Shown here in pieces: positions 37,809 through 50,300 of a stretch of DNA of 64,000 nt. Both the position numbers and the translations under genes were made by a program. The stretch spans positions 6,448,001 through 6,512,000 of the forward strand of contig NC_088788.1 of the NCBI RefSeq assembly GCF_949628265.1, given 5' to 3'. Within the stretch, counting starts at the first letter, position 1, and each line of letters opens with the position of its first letter. A model generated the notes under the pieces. That model was not told the DNA's origin and ran no database searches. It saw only the letters and a program-made list of their open reading frames with translations. The stretch is from Cloeon dipterum. Taxonomy: Eukaryota > Arthropoda > Insecta > Ephemeroptera > Baetidae.

Positions 37809-38249
37809 TTAAAGAGGAATAGCCTGGAAAATGCTTGTTGCCAATGCATAAACTAGTCCCTTAGGATTCAGTTAAAGCCTAAATTGACCTAAGAAGCATT
37901 GTAATTTTTTGAGAAAATTGCATTTCAAATGGTAATGGCTGTCTCCTTACTTAAAATCCGATTTAATTTCAAAACCAAGAGTTTCTTTGATAATTGGCAT
38001 GCACCGTTGGACAGATCTCGACGAGAGGAATTGGAATATGCCAAGAAAATATGTTCAAGCACTGTAAATTTTGGAGAAAATTGGCAAAATTTGATTTTTT
38101 ACTGCAGGAAGTTCCTTTTTTATTATTGCAAATTGTTGAACACATTGTTTATCGATCAATTGTTGAACACATTGTTTATCGATCAATTGTTAATGGCATC
38201 CAACAATTTAAATAATTTTCAATTGTTGCCCTGTATCATTCAACTTTAA
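37809..38249 (+). mobile_element. Family A TTAA-bounded MITE, copy 6
   Basis: A forward copy with TTAA at both ends. The left terminal repeat has lost a few bases (GGAATAGCCTGG). Near its right end a 27-bp segment is duplicated in tandem (about 38132-38185, ATTGTTGAACACATTGTTTA repeated). Confidence 0.85.
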
Positions 38250-39438
38250 ACAACAAAATTAATTAATTTCAGCTATATTTTTCTCTTATAAACAAAGAAA
38301 TCCTCTGCTACTGATGGATAGACGCGAACATAACAAAAAATAATTTGCTGAACACATTTTTGGATCAGGATAAACACCAGGAAACGAAAATCCGGCGCGC
38401 CTTCCCAAAAAAAGGCACAGAGCGTCTGTCAGCCCACAAGACGATCCGAAAAGTGCGGTAGCAGGGCGAGTGTCGGATTTGGAGAAGGCCGAGTCACACG
38501 CAGACCGGACCTAATCTGAAGGCTGCTGGCGTGCTGGAAATGCTTTTTGGGCGCGTACGCACACGCAGATAAAGAGCATCTCGTTGAGTGAATTAAAATA
38601 TTACAACCCGGCCTGCCGACCAGCGAGAATATTATGTGTATAAACGAATTCCTGGTGGTGGCGGTGGCCGTGTGCGGCGCGCGAACACAATATAAAATAT
38701 CGAGAGTGAGCGAGTGAGCGAGCGAACGAGCGAGAGAATAAAAGCTGCTCCCGGATCTGGAGAGGCGCTTGTTCGCGGCCTTGTGTTGCTGAACTCGAAG
38801 GCCGGCGGACGCGTGCTTTGGGCCTGCGACGCGCTGACTGACGCCCCCACAATACACCCTGTTCTAGTTTCCAGCCGCTGCGCGGCTCGCTCGCCGCGCG
38901 TCCGACACGAAAATAAAAAAAAGAGTGAGAGGCAAATCCTGGTCGGGAATTAACCATTTTATCACCACCGCGGAATCTAATTGACGATGCTGCTGGTCAT
39001 TGAAGCTGCGCATGACCAGCGTCTTTCACTTATCGGCCAGATTGCCTCCGCCGATTGCGCCGCAAAATGCAAAATCACTGATTTAAAGCATTTGACAAAT
39101 CTCTCGTTGCGTGCTTCCTTATTTGGTGCTGCGCGCTTTTATTTTTATATTTTTATCCGTCAATCCAGCAGGTTTTGCCGCTGCACAAAGCACCGGCATT
39201 TTTGAATTAGCGAGTTGCGTCACGTTTCTCTTTTAATCGCATTTGCACTCAAGCTGACTAAAAAATTTAAGACTTTAAATTGAGAAAATAACACAGACAT
39301 GCAGGAAATTTTTCAATCTTTCAAAATTAATGTCTTTTTGGGATAACATTACCTTAAACATTATGATCTGCTACCTTAAATTTTATTTTAAACAGATTTC
39401 CCCACTTCTAAAATACATTGCATTTCTTGAACATGAAT
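38250..39438. other. CpG-rich island, possible promoter
   Basis: The block 38390-38960 is CpG-rich. TATAAAA occurs at about 38693 on the plus strand and TCAGTC near 38838 on the minus strand. Signals point both ways, no donor-bounded exon is clear, and open frames occur on both strands. Confidence 0.35.
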
Positions 39439-39805
39439 CACTGGGAGTGGATTCACGCGAGGCGCAGATCTGGTATATAGTACGGCGGGAAAATTACACA
39501 CGTAAATTAAAATTGGCTCGGAAAATTTATCATGAAAATACCTTCAGCATAATGCATATTATTGTTGTTATGTATTTAATTCCAACTGCTTAGCCCGGTA
39601 ATTGGTGAATCAACCGTTAGATGGCACATCAGGCTAATAGAAATGTAACAAAACACGCGGGAATGAAATTATTAGGTTGGCACGCCTCTTTTTTGACGCT
39701 TCTCATTGGCCGCTGAACTGTCTCCTGATTGGCCTCCAATATTTCGACGCCATATTGCCTTCTGACCGGCGGAAACCAACAAAGATCGCAACCTGGACCC
39801 TGGTG
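39439..39805 (+). mobile_element. Family B inverted-repeat element, copy 2
   Basis: It begins CACTGGGAGTGG and ends GGACCCTGGTG, imperfect inverted ends of the CACCGGGGTCC type. The body matches 34370-34716 and 59023-59377, including CTGACCGGCGG-AACCAACAAA. No matching target duplication was seen. Confidence 0.75.
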
Positions 39806-40973
39806 GTTTTGAAAAAAGCAATTTTTGTCAATACTTTTATCCGAGGCCTGACGGGGCTGGCCGCACAGTGAAGAAAACAGTGCAGTTTCTAAATGAAGGA
39901 TGAACATTAAAAAAAACGATTTAAAATTCTCTACTACTTCCACGATAAAACTCAATACACTAAATATGCAAACGTTATTCTCCTTGGAATAATAGATCCG
40001 CCTGAAGATGAACGCGGCAAAGCAGATCGATTGGAGAGAGACCAAGGCTAGCAAGAAGCCAGTATTAAATTAATTCCGTTCATTTTTCGCTTGAAAATGC
40101 CGCAATCTATGAAATTTGCATAGCTCCATAGCAGCATCCGCTTTCGGAGGACTGGCAGAGGCGTCTAATTAGCTTTGGATTTACGGCGCGTATAATAAAC
40201 AAGAAAATATTGCTCTTCGGACAATGCGACGAGTCAGTTAGAATAAAATCTCGCCCACCCGCCGCAAATTTTTCCACACACACGCGCACGTGATCATTTT
40301 GGTGCGGCTGTAAATTCGAACATTTTATCGAGAAAGCAGTTCTTATGAGAAAGCAAGAAATATTTCAAGGGCGTCTATTTTAATAATAATTCGTGCATGA
40401 AGAGCAAGACCGCGCGTACTTTCTGTCTGTGCTCTTTTTGTCTTGGGCGTGTCGCGCATTTTTGACAGCTATTTTCCCAGGAAAGACACGCCGCGCGGCT
40501 ATTAATCCCTCACCATTGCGACTGCTAAATGAGTCTAATAAAAAATAGCCCGGCGTGCCTGCGGTGCTCCGGTCCGCAACCTGACAACCTGAATCGACTG
40601 ACAAGTTTAATAACTTCATCGTCTGCTAATCACATGACACATGACTTAATGCGGGGTACTAAAAGCTACTTGATGAAAATGTTTTGCATTTTTTTAATAT
40701 CATAATTAGTTTTTAAATAATTTTTTTCTTAACTTCTAATTAGGAAAGTGTTACAATTTTCTAATGAGCCAAGTTCCTAACCAAGTGGACCCATAGGTAA
40801 TGGGTCTTATTGAACAGGGTAAATTACTTCAGAAATTTATAAGTAAAATAACAATGGTTTTTTTTAATTTGAAATAAAAAACCGTGATGATAAATATACG
40901 TCATTTAATTTTTAGTCCATTTCTTTAAACCACTTTTGCCAATGCATATATAATAATAAAAATTAACCAAATA
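39806..40973. other. Intergenic or intronic
   Basis: Mixed sequence to about 40620, then AT-rich. No gene recognised. Confidence 0.4.
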
Positions 40974-41407
40974 CACCAGTTGTATAAGCCCTTAGTGTTC
41001 GAAGCCGCCAACAGATGGCGCCGCCGTATATTTTCGTAATAAATTTAATTTTAAGGCATTTTCGCTGTGATTTCAGACTCAATCCTGCCACTGTGCATTG
41101 TTCACTTAAAATCATCTCTTTTTACGTGCTAAAAACCAAAATCGGTTAAGCCAAGTCACCGTAGAATCACGAAAAGCTTTTTTTTTTAAATACAAAAATA
41201 TTTTCCGACGTTTCTACAGCGAATGGCTGGACTGATTTTTGTTTCCAGCACGTCTAAAGAAAATTTTCTAGAAGCAGAACGCATAGCAGAAGGATTGAGT
41301 TGGAAATCGCAGCGGAATTAAGTGTCTTGAAAGTAAATTTATTATTAAAGTATACGGTGGCGCCATCTGTTGGCGGCTTTGAACTCTAAGGGCTTATACA
41401 ACTGGTG
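40974..41407. mobile_element. Tc1/mariner-like MITE with ~70-bp inverted repeats (family E)
   Basis: A 434-bp element flanked by TA on both sides (40972-40973 and 41408-41409). Ends are CACCAGTTGTATAAGCCCTT and its inverse. The arms match for about 70 bases with roughly five mismatches and include GCCGCCAACAGATGGCGCC. The TA duplication and long arms fit a non-autonomous Tc1/mariner element. No transposase frame. Confidence 0.85.
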
Positions 41408-42559
41408 TATTAGCTAATAATTTGGCCGATATTATTTTTCCATTTCTGAACGGTTGTTAGGTGGTGTTTATTCGTAGAGGGGAATTTTCTGTCAGTTTTA
41501 AACCCCCATAACTTAACGTGATTCTCGCTCAATTTCTGTTTTAAAGTGGAATAGTTCTGAAAAATAGATTTAATTGTTACCTTAAATATATTCTGCAAAT
41601 TAAGAAAGAGCAAAATTTTCCCAGGCTGTCGCATGAATGTACATATAATGAATGTATGAGAAAATCAGGTTATAATTTTGTATAATAATCATGTGGTGAG
41701 CATTTAAAATCTTGATTAATTTTGCCTCAGGGGACTTTAACCTCTTGATTTACATACCGTTGGATATTTTTGACGAAAGGAATTGAAATCAAGCGGTAAA
41801 ATCATCGACCAACCCAATTTTTTTCATGTAAAATTTGGCAAAATCTGATATTTAACTGTAACTTGTTCCAATTTTTTTTTTATTCCAACCATCAACATGA
41901 GAATATGAGAATTTTCTTACTTTAGATAAAAATTCAAATTATTTGAATTGTTGACCTGAATAAATCCACTTAATTTCATTTGGTGCATGTAAAACGCAAG
42001 TCAAAACAAATAATAATTAGTGTCTTTGAGACGACAATTCAACAAGAGTTATAATTTTAAGTTTCAAACGAAACGTTCTTAAAATATTTAAATAATTCAC
42101 AAAGCTAAAATGCACTTAAAATATTCTATTGCCGAAAAATTTTCAAAATTTAATATTTTAAGTATCTTGCCATTTTTAAAATTTAACACCTAAAAACACA
42201 TGTTTTTCACGTACAAAAAGATTAATACTCCACATGTTCTGTTTCAGTTAATGAAGCATGAGAGCTAATTGAATTTCCCACGGCGAGCGCACTCAATGAA
42301 ATATAGCCAGCCGCACGCATCACAGTCATCTCTGCGCGGAGGAGGCGGCGGACCGGCGGAGAGGAGGAGAAGTGGTGCAGGTGTGCGTTGCATGCACGCG
42401 GCGGCGAGTGATTGATGGCTGCTGGGGCTGGGTCATCCACCCGCGCTTGCAGTGTGCAATGCTGCAATGGACGAATTTTCGGTTGTCACCACGCGGCGCG
42501 AGCTGACCAGGATGGCAAATAAATAATAAATACCACCCATCGGGAGCAATTATTGGGTG
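41408..42559. other. Intergenic or intronic
   Basis: AT-rich, including a diverged family A-like element, then a CpG-rich section from about 42260. No gene recognised. Confidence 0.4.
41540..41975 (-). repeat. Diverged relative of family A
   Basis: It starts TTTTAAAGTGGAATAGTTCTG and ends AAATCCACTTAA, the same end pattern as family A at about the same length. Only scattered interior blocks remain, such as CATACCGTTGGATA and GGAATTGAAATCAAGCGG. Orientation is uncertain because interior blocks read in family A's forward direction. Confidence 0.45.
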
Positions 42560-42942
42560 ATTGGCGCTATCAGATAGAGATCGAGACGGATCTAGAGGAG
42601 ACCAAGGTTGACTCCTCCCGGCACACCCTGACGCGCTCGCTCAGGTTCACTACACCAGAGCACCGCGCGCGCGGCACCACTCCCCTCTCTCATTCTCTCT
42701 CTCGCTCACTCGAATCTCGGGCCGAGCCGCCGCAGCCGCTGCAGCTCTCCAGTCAGTTGCTTGTTGCTCGAGTGAAACAGTGTGCCATTCTTTTCCCCGT
42801 CTCCACTTGTTGCAATCTCAAAGAAGGTTCTTTTCCGCCCTCTTTCGGCGCCGCCGGCAGCCTGCCCGACGCCGCGGCCCACCCGGTTGCATACCTCCGC
42901 GCCACTCGCCTCGCTACGATCGCTTTATCAGCAGCTCAAAAG
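42560..42942 (+). promoter_or_regulatory. CpG island with candidate non-coding first exon
   Basis: A CpG-rich block ending in an initiator-like CCAGTCAGTTGC (TCAGTT at 42753-42758). No ATG occurs between the presumed start near 42755 and the candidate donor AAAAG|GTGCCG at 42942. The donor is weaker than at 23844 and 56322; an alternative is AAGAAG|GTTCTT upstream. Coding exons are not identified in the window. Confidence 0.35.
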
Positions 42943-44492
42943 GTGCCGGACACTCTTGATTTTTTTTTCTTAATTACAGTCGTTCTAAAATAATGAAGTA
43001 AATTGTATTTTTAGTATGCAAAACAATGCACACAATTTTTTTTAAAACAGGGAAAAAATTAAATTTGAAATTGATCTTCATGGAACAATTCAGGACGTTT
43101 TGTTATTACAGAAATTTTGACGGGGAAAATGCGATAACACGGTCTCGTTTTTAATTTTTACCTTTCACAATTCCACTAATTGGAATCCTCGCAGAGCCCG
43201 TTAGTTTATCGTTATATATAGTTTTTAATAATATCAACTTAGCTGTGTGTATATTTATTTATTTTTAGTGCTAAAATATTACATATTTAAGTTGTTATGT
43301 TGATGCTTAATTTTTTAACCTGTCCAATTTCTCGTAAGAATTATTTTCTTTATTAAAGAAGTAGAAGAGCATTTAAAAATACTCTACCTTCATCTTTAAT
43401 TTTACAAATCGGAGAAGAGATAATTTTACATTTATGTTATATAGTTTAAATTATTAAATATAATCTACAATACTCTGTTTTCATCAAGGATTCAAAACTT
43501 GTTTGAAAAACATTGTTACGGTAGCAATTGGTTTGATTTCTTTGGTTAGAGGTGCAAAAATATTTCATAAGTTGCAAGTCATCTTTTTATAACTTATTCG
43601 CGATGTTATTGGGACACGGAGTTTTTGTGAGTTGTTCACTATCAGGGGGTCACTCATCGCGAAAGAGGTGAACCAATTAAAAAAATTTAAATTGATGACG
43701 AGAAAAATGTGATTAGCGTTTTTATATGGGTTATTGTACAAATAAAAATTATTTTGCATTTGTTGGGCGAGTTTACAGAATGGATGACAAAAAATTGCAA
43801 GGATACAAAAAATCGTTCCCTTTTTTGTGATGTAATTTAATAAAAGTGTCGGAAATTATCTGAAGCCAATTTTCAGACGTAATTTTTAATTCATTCTATG
43901 TAGAACAAACTGATTTAAACGTGGAATTAGCAAGAAAGCAACAAGTTAACATTGCTCAGTAGATTCGACTTTGCATTTAAAAAAAATTGCTCAGAAATAA
44001 TCTTACATTTAATCGCAATAATTTGTTTCTAACGCAATAATACGCCATCAGAGATGTGAATATTTCATACCAATCAACCAACTGCTGCTGAAAATTAAAA
44101 CAAAAATATATAAAACATCGTTTTGAATCGTAAAATATTCTCATTTTGAGCAAATAATAATAAGAACTCCTCCGAACCGATAAAAATAGCTTGAAAAAGG
44201 CGTTGACGGCCTTGAGACGGTTACCAGGACATTAAATGTCATAGAGGTCGAAAAGAAGTCAAAATTTAGCACTAAAAATGAAAAAATTCATGCTATTTTA
44301 TTTTTATTATTTTAACCCATCTGCTAAGCACATCCCGTGGGCTATGAGCTCACCTAATCCGGATAACACGGGGTCCGAATAGCCGTTGAGGAGCTTGGGC
44401 CAAATCGTGGCCATCTTTTCGCCGCCCCGCGCCGAGATCATACATTGAAACACTAGACATTCGTCTCTAAATCCGCTGGAAAGGTGTGAAAA

Positions 44493-44608
44493 CCAGTCCG
44501 TTGAGAGCTATTTGAGCATTTCGATTCACTTAACCGAACACCCTTTGTCTTCTCTGACATAGAGAGCTGCCAGTAATAATTCCCCGAAATGCTCAAATAC
44601 CTCCTACT
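44493..44608. repeat. Short stem-loop
   Basis: TATTTGAGCATTTCG at 44509-44523 is perfectly inverted at 44585-44599. Imperfect pairing continues outward through CCAGT/ACTGG ends. The loop is about 60 bases. It could be a small inverted-repeat element or an RNA hairpin; neither is established. Confidence 0.5.
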
Positions 44609-44897
44609 GGCTTGACACTGCGTGGAATGACTCGACAATTAAAACCATTACAATTTTCAATTAGAATTGTATTAAGAGACAGTTTGAATTTTTATTTACT
44701 TTAGTTTTATGGTTTTTTATGACGATAAGTATCAAATTTTGAGTGATCAATATTTAAAACACCGGCGGAAATGAACAATAATCCTCGTTTAACCGGTCCC
44801 TCTCGCTTCAGCGGATGAAAAGAGAGAAAAAAAGGCACGACAAATTAACGAGACGAGTCTTACATAACGCTAATGACTGTGTTTCAGGCACTCACCG

Positions 44898-45240
44898 AGG
44901 AAAGGAGGCGGCTCGGCGATCGAGAGTCCGGTCGGACGGGTCGAGTGGCGCCCTCGCGGTCAGCTGCTTTTTTCTGCTTGTGGGCCAGGGCCTTGGCGGC
45001 TTAGTTTGGTTGCAATTTGACTCCTACTGGCCTGCCAAGTCCCAAGCTCAAATGGCACGGACACCTTTTCTCACCAGCGCACAAGACGCAAAAACACGCC
45101 AATTTTTTCGCGCCGCACTGCCAAGAAGAGCAGAGCAGAGCAAAAAACGGGTTACGCGCAGAGCAGCACGCGGAACGTGGATTTTGTCCGTCCGCCGACA
45201 CCATGCACACAATTGATACACAAATCTCGCTCAGATAGCG
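44898..45240 (-). promoter_or_regulatory. Candidate minus-strand 5' exon in CpG island
   Basis: Read on the minus strand, the island ends in a good donor (TTTCCTCG|GTGAGTGCC, near 44896). The start is undefined, several ATGs occur and I found no downstream partner exon, so this is weak. Confidence 0.2.
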
Positions 45241-46085
45241 GCCGCGGCGTCGGCTTGAGAAATGAAATAAAAAATAGAAGGGATTCGTGACGCGCACTTT
45301 TGCATACACACGCGAAATGAGATTAGGGGTATATGCTAAAAATAATAGCGAGAGATGTGGATCGAATTTTTTGCTTGCTCCGCTCGGCAATCAGTGTTTT
45401 TGTAATGGCTCTCTTGCCTTATGTAACTGTAAACTGTTTGGATCCGATAAGATTTGTCTGCTTTTGTTTTTATTGCGTCTTAATTTACGGTCAGTTGTAA
45501 ATATATAAACTGTATTTTAATTTTAAGAAAAGGTTTGATTCACCAGTAACCATTCATTTTGCCACCTGCCTTTCAAGACATTAATTTTAAAATTGCTATG
45601 CTGATATAGAGGCTGTAAAATTGGAATAATAGCTAAAAGAAATAATTAATAACCTACTCTCGAGACGTACAGTTGCTGTTCCGGCCCCGCAGGCCTTGGA
45701 TAAGATGTACCTAAACTCCAAAACAAAATTCCTAGCTTTTAAAGCAATCGTTGAAATTTACACCTCTAATTATATCCTATAGAGTACATCGGAAATTTAA
45801 TTTCTTGAAATTCAATCACAGTCAGAGAAAATTCAAAACTTCTGTAAATAATGTGTAAAATGATTTTAATTTTGATTTACCAGATAGAAAAGGGAACAAA
45901 AAGACTATAATTATGCTAACAACCTCAATTAAAGGAATTAAATAAACAATTTGTACAAATTGCAATTATTATTACTTGTAAAATATATAAAAAAAATAAC
46001 CAGAAATTAAACTTGCATTTTGCAGCTCTGAATATTTACATGAGAAATACTTATTTTAATCAGAATATTTTCTTACAAATTAAAT

Positions 46086-46270
46086 TAAGTAGTTAATTTT
46101 ACAAAACAGCTGTTAAAATTTTTATTTTTTTGTAGCATTATAATTGCCTCCAATGGTTCGTGAATATTATGTTTCTTCCCTTGAATCAAATTAATGGTCA
46201 CAATTAGTCACAACAATCCCAAAACAATATAAATCGCAAATCAAAATGGTTCTTTTGATATCATTATATA
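46086..46270 (+). repeat. Dispersed AT-rich repeat, copy 1
   Basis: It shares TTTTACAAAACAGCTGTT and a ~33-base block around GGTCACAATTAGTCACAACA with 51866-52125 in ALG11 intron 3. No coding capacity; class unknown. Confidence 0.6.
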
Positions 46271-47329
46271 TTTATGCAATATTATGTAAATTGATCTCCC
46301 GGATTCTTTTATAGTTAGGGAACAAATAAAAGTTATTAATTTTAATTTCATTACAATCTTGTAAATGGTTCAGCTAAGCGTTTTATAGATTTTGAAAAAA
46401 TTCAGAAACTATTATTAGTGATAAAAATTGCTAATCAGTTTAATAATCAAATTTAAAAAACATATATAAACCAAAATATAAATAAATGGAATGATTCGTA
46501 TGGGTAAGAAATTTTTTTACTAAATATAATTAACATTTAAAAATATTAACTTATTATATTTTGGGGCCATAATAACATATTTTTTTTTCAAAATTCAGCT
46601 CTAACTTTCGCAAGGGACTACAATAACGAAAGCAGAAGCAACCTATATACAGGGAAAAATATAATTGTGTCTGCAAATTAGTACCAAAATCTATATATGG
46701 CATGGTAGGAATTTTCTACTACTAAAAGCAGGTTGCTGTTTTTGGTTTTTGAATGGGTGAAACCTTTTGATTTGAACCAAAATGATGCCCCAGTGGACAA
46801 GCTCGTATTTAGTGACTGCATGGGAGATCAAGTGCTAATTCGGTAAATTGAATTCAAACTGTCTCTTTACTTAATTAAAATTTAGATTAAATTGACAGTA
46901 AAAAAATCGCTTGATCATCGAACGTTTGAAAGAGCACGCAGAAGTTATCTCAAAATCGAGCTCTTCCGTTGAGTTGCTGTATGAGTCAGGGAGTAGAAGC
47001 CAGCGGAATTTAATCTTCGTTTTACAAATAGACGAGTCGCAGCAGCGGGTTAATTGATAAGAGGGTCGCCCTTTTCGCTTCGTCCGCATCTCATCAGAAA
47101 ATCAACGAGCCAAGCATGAATTACATACTCGTCTTTTCAGCTAATTCTGAAAAAAAAATCAGCGCTGTGCGGTGTGGGGTTTCCAGGTGGCATATGCCAA
47201 TTTCTACAAGCAACGCAATGCCCTTGGAAATCCCAAACGAGTGCAGCGCACCCCTTCGAAAAACGGAAAAACCTTTTCAACGAACGAAGGAAATGAAACC
47301 ATAGTCCAAATTATTCAAATTTGCTCGTG

Positions 47330-47335
47330 TTTATT
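47330..47335 (-). terminator. Poly(A) signal of ALG11
   Basis: AATAAA on the minus strand, 26 bases after the ALG11 stop codon, implying a very short 3'UTR. Confidence 0.6.
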
Positions 47336-47361
47336 GCTCAATAATCTCACAAAAAAACATT

Positions 47362-50300
47362 TTACAGACTAGAAACCAGGGAAGAAACGGCATTCATGAA
47401 ACTCTTGTTGAACTCGTCCGTGGAGAAACGCCCGACTGAGGACCTTTGGAAGTAAATATTTTCTTTTTTAGGCAAGAAGTTTAACTAGACTAATTTAGAT
47501 CAACTTATTTGATAGAGCTGATTTTTTTTAAAAAAATTAATGAACACGTTTAAATTTAAATTTATTTAAAGATTTTACCTGGCTGCAGTGCGAACGATGT
47601 CTTTTTGAGTGGCGGACAACATGACCAGGGTGTACAGGATTCTGGCGTACTCGACCTCCTCGGTGGCCAGCCATCCTGTCCTGCTGCCCTCAGCGGTCTC
47701 AATGATGTCCATCAAAGGCCCTCCAGAGCCATGCGCTACCGTCAGCAGGCCCGCCGCCATGCACTCGACAACACCTGGTAAACATAAAATGAAGATAAAT
47801 TTAAAAAATACTTACATCCAGAATAATTTAGCTTTGCTAAACTTCACATATTATATTACAAGTTTTAGGATATTTAGAACTTTTTTGAGGCCTTGAAATA
47901 AAATAAAAGTATAAACAAGTGCATAAATATTTTTTTTAAGGAAAACATTAGTTTCGAGGAATAATCCAAATTGCAAGAAGTAAATCAGAATTCGTATTAA
48001 CATAAAACTGAGTTTACATAATATTATAATTAAGAAAAAAAAACAGAAAAAATAATTAAAAAGGCGAATTTCGTTTAAGGTTTTGTGCCAGCGGTTTTGC
48101 GTTAAGGGTGGCGAAGTTTCAATATGGTCACCAGCGTTAGAAAAATTATTAAATGTTGCTCTGGGAACGATTTCAGGGTGTGGTACCCTGAAAAGTTTAT
48201 CAGGGTAGGTCAGGTGAAAGAACTCGGCTATACCTTTCATTTAAGACTTTATGACTAGAAATCCGTCAACTCGTCAAATTAATAGATATTTTTTTAACAT
48301 CCCGCATTATATTGTCAAGATGTAAAATGAGCTCCAATTTTTTTTTCTATGGCAACACCACGGACCTGAAACTCTGTTTCTTATCAAAAGGTATCTTTTG
48401 AGTCAATCGAGAGCAAAAAACACGAAAAATTCCGAGTGGAGGTTAAAAATCTCGAAAAAATATTGTTAAAAACATACCGTTTTCTGACTTCAAACCCTTA
48501 AATCTCAGCTGTTTTCAAAGATATTTTCAAAAATTTGGTGTCAAACGACGTGTAATGATGATTCCTATCACATCTAACCATTTGCAACCCTGAACCTGAG
48601 TTATTATTGAAAAGCCCATTTTATTAAATTTTTGGACCATTCTTCATCGCGTTAATCTAAATTAAATATTTTTTTTAAAGGACGCCAAAAGTCGCAAAAT
48701 TAAATTCCGCAGAACTGAACGTACCATTTTTGTGAATTTCATCCCTGAATTTTTTTAATACTTTTTGAAGGTGCTCAGGAGGTAAAAAAGCTGAACTTTC
48801 AACCCTTATAAAAACTTCCCCTTTCGATTAAAGGAAAAACCAAGCAAAATTTTTTGTGCGATAGGGAAAGGGGGTGCAGAAATTTAGTGTTTGATTGGCA
48901 TCTTCAAGTAATAAAATCTTTAAAAACCATTCAATTTGCGGCAAAAATTATCTTATTAAGTTAATACAGTTAAAAGTCACTCACCAATGCCAAAATGCTC
49001 ATTCCACATAGCATGTAGGCCAACCTTGGCCTTCTTGAATTCGTCCATCAGGTCTTCGTGGCTCAAATTAATCTGAATGAACAGCAAAAAATGAAAATTC
49101 AACTCTAATAAATCTCATCAATCTCTTTAGACTCACCTTGAACTCGACATAGTCGTCGAGGGCCAGGTGCTTGGCCAGATTCATCAGATCTTGCACCCGC
49201 ATGTGATCTTCTTCGTGTCTGCACGAGCCGGCAAACACCAGCTTCACCTTTTCCCACGCGTCGTTGCCGTAGAGCAGTTCCCTCAGGGCGTAGAGCGAAC
49301 GCAGCTGCATCGGGTGATCCTTCTCCGGCCTGAACTGCGCAACCTGAATGGAATTGATTAGATTGGCACCGTATTTTAAAAATAAAAGAGTTTTAATACC
49401 GAGAGGATTCGGAACTCGTCTTGCTTGTTGTCCAGCTCAGGCGAGCGAGGAATGGCGAGCAGTTCGGACACCTCGCATGGAGGATACACCCTGTGCGTGT
49501 CCAGAGGACGTTTCCAAACCTGTAATCGTTAGAGAAATTCATGTAATGATTTAACAAAATTGTAAAAAAATTGGAGAAAGAGTCGCAAAAAAGCATTTTT
49601 TTTTTGCACAGCAGTGGGGTTTTCCGGAAAATTGCGTTATTTTGCGAACCCTGTTGCTAACGGGCACAGACCGACAAGATTAAGTCGGGGTCTGACCACC
49701 TCCCTTCCCCAATAAAAAATGATTTGTCCTGAACCCTGAGTAAAAACTAATTATTGAGCCAAAATTACAATGAGTCGAATTTCGAATTTCCTCCGAGTTA
49801 AATATTATCAGGTTTAACATAAAGACAGCCCTACTACGTTCTTGAAATTTTAAATTTGACAACGAACAACGAATCTTAATAAAACATTTTGATGCTAATT
49901 CATTTTGTCTATACTCTCCCAAAAATAAATAAATATCAGAGATTTTTTCCTAAATTGATTTCGAGGATTATTGAATTGACAGATAATTGAATAAACGATT
50001 TTTCTCTTTTAAAATAATAGACAAAAAGAGATAAAAAAAGGTAATTATTTTATTAGAGTTATATTTTTGCCTGTCTGAAAGTCAAGCCCATATTGCGATT
50101 GGCAGGATTAATTGGATGTTTTAAATCGAATTTGTATATTTTTCAGTGGAACAAAGCAAATCCAATTGTTTTAACTAATTAAAGACAAGGTTGCTAAAAA
50201 ACCGTATTTTTAAAAAATACAATGAAGTGGTATTAAGTGTTTTTTCCCAATTTATAACTAGTTTTTTTTTCAGGCAATATTTTCACCTCAGTTTTTAATA

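Larger units (their letters stand above)
42943..47361. other. Intergenic or intronic, right flank to ALG11 3' end
   Basis: AT-rich DNA with a CpG-rich island at 44800-45260 and an AT-rich repeat at 46086. No supported coding exon. Confidence 0.4.

Noticed and set aside
38429..38957. Long minus-strand frames of 118-142 codons
   Set aside because: Three overlapping frames are open at once in a CpG-rich, repeat-rich island; the peptides are Arg/Ser/Ala-rich with no domain.
44340..44440. A possible tRNA-like segment (GGGGTCCGAATAGCC)
   Set aside because: No A-box or acceptor stem at the right spacing.
47851..48240. A 129-codon minus-strand frame
   Set aside because: It lies entirely within ALG11 intron 7 and its second half is low-complexity Phe-rich sequence typical of AT-rich DNA.
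49650..49710. A small hairpin AGACCGAC...GTCGGGGTCT in ALG11 intron 4
   Set aside because: Short and imperfect; within chance expectation.
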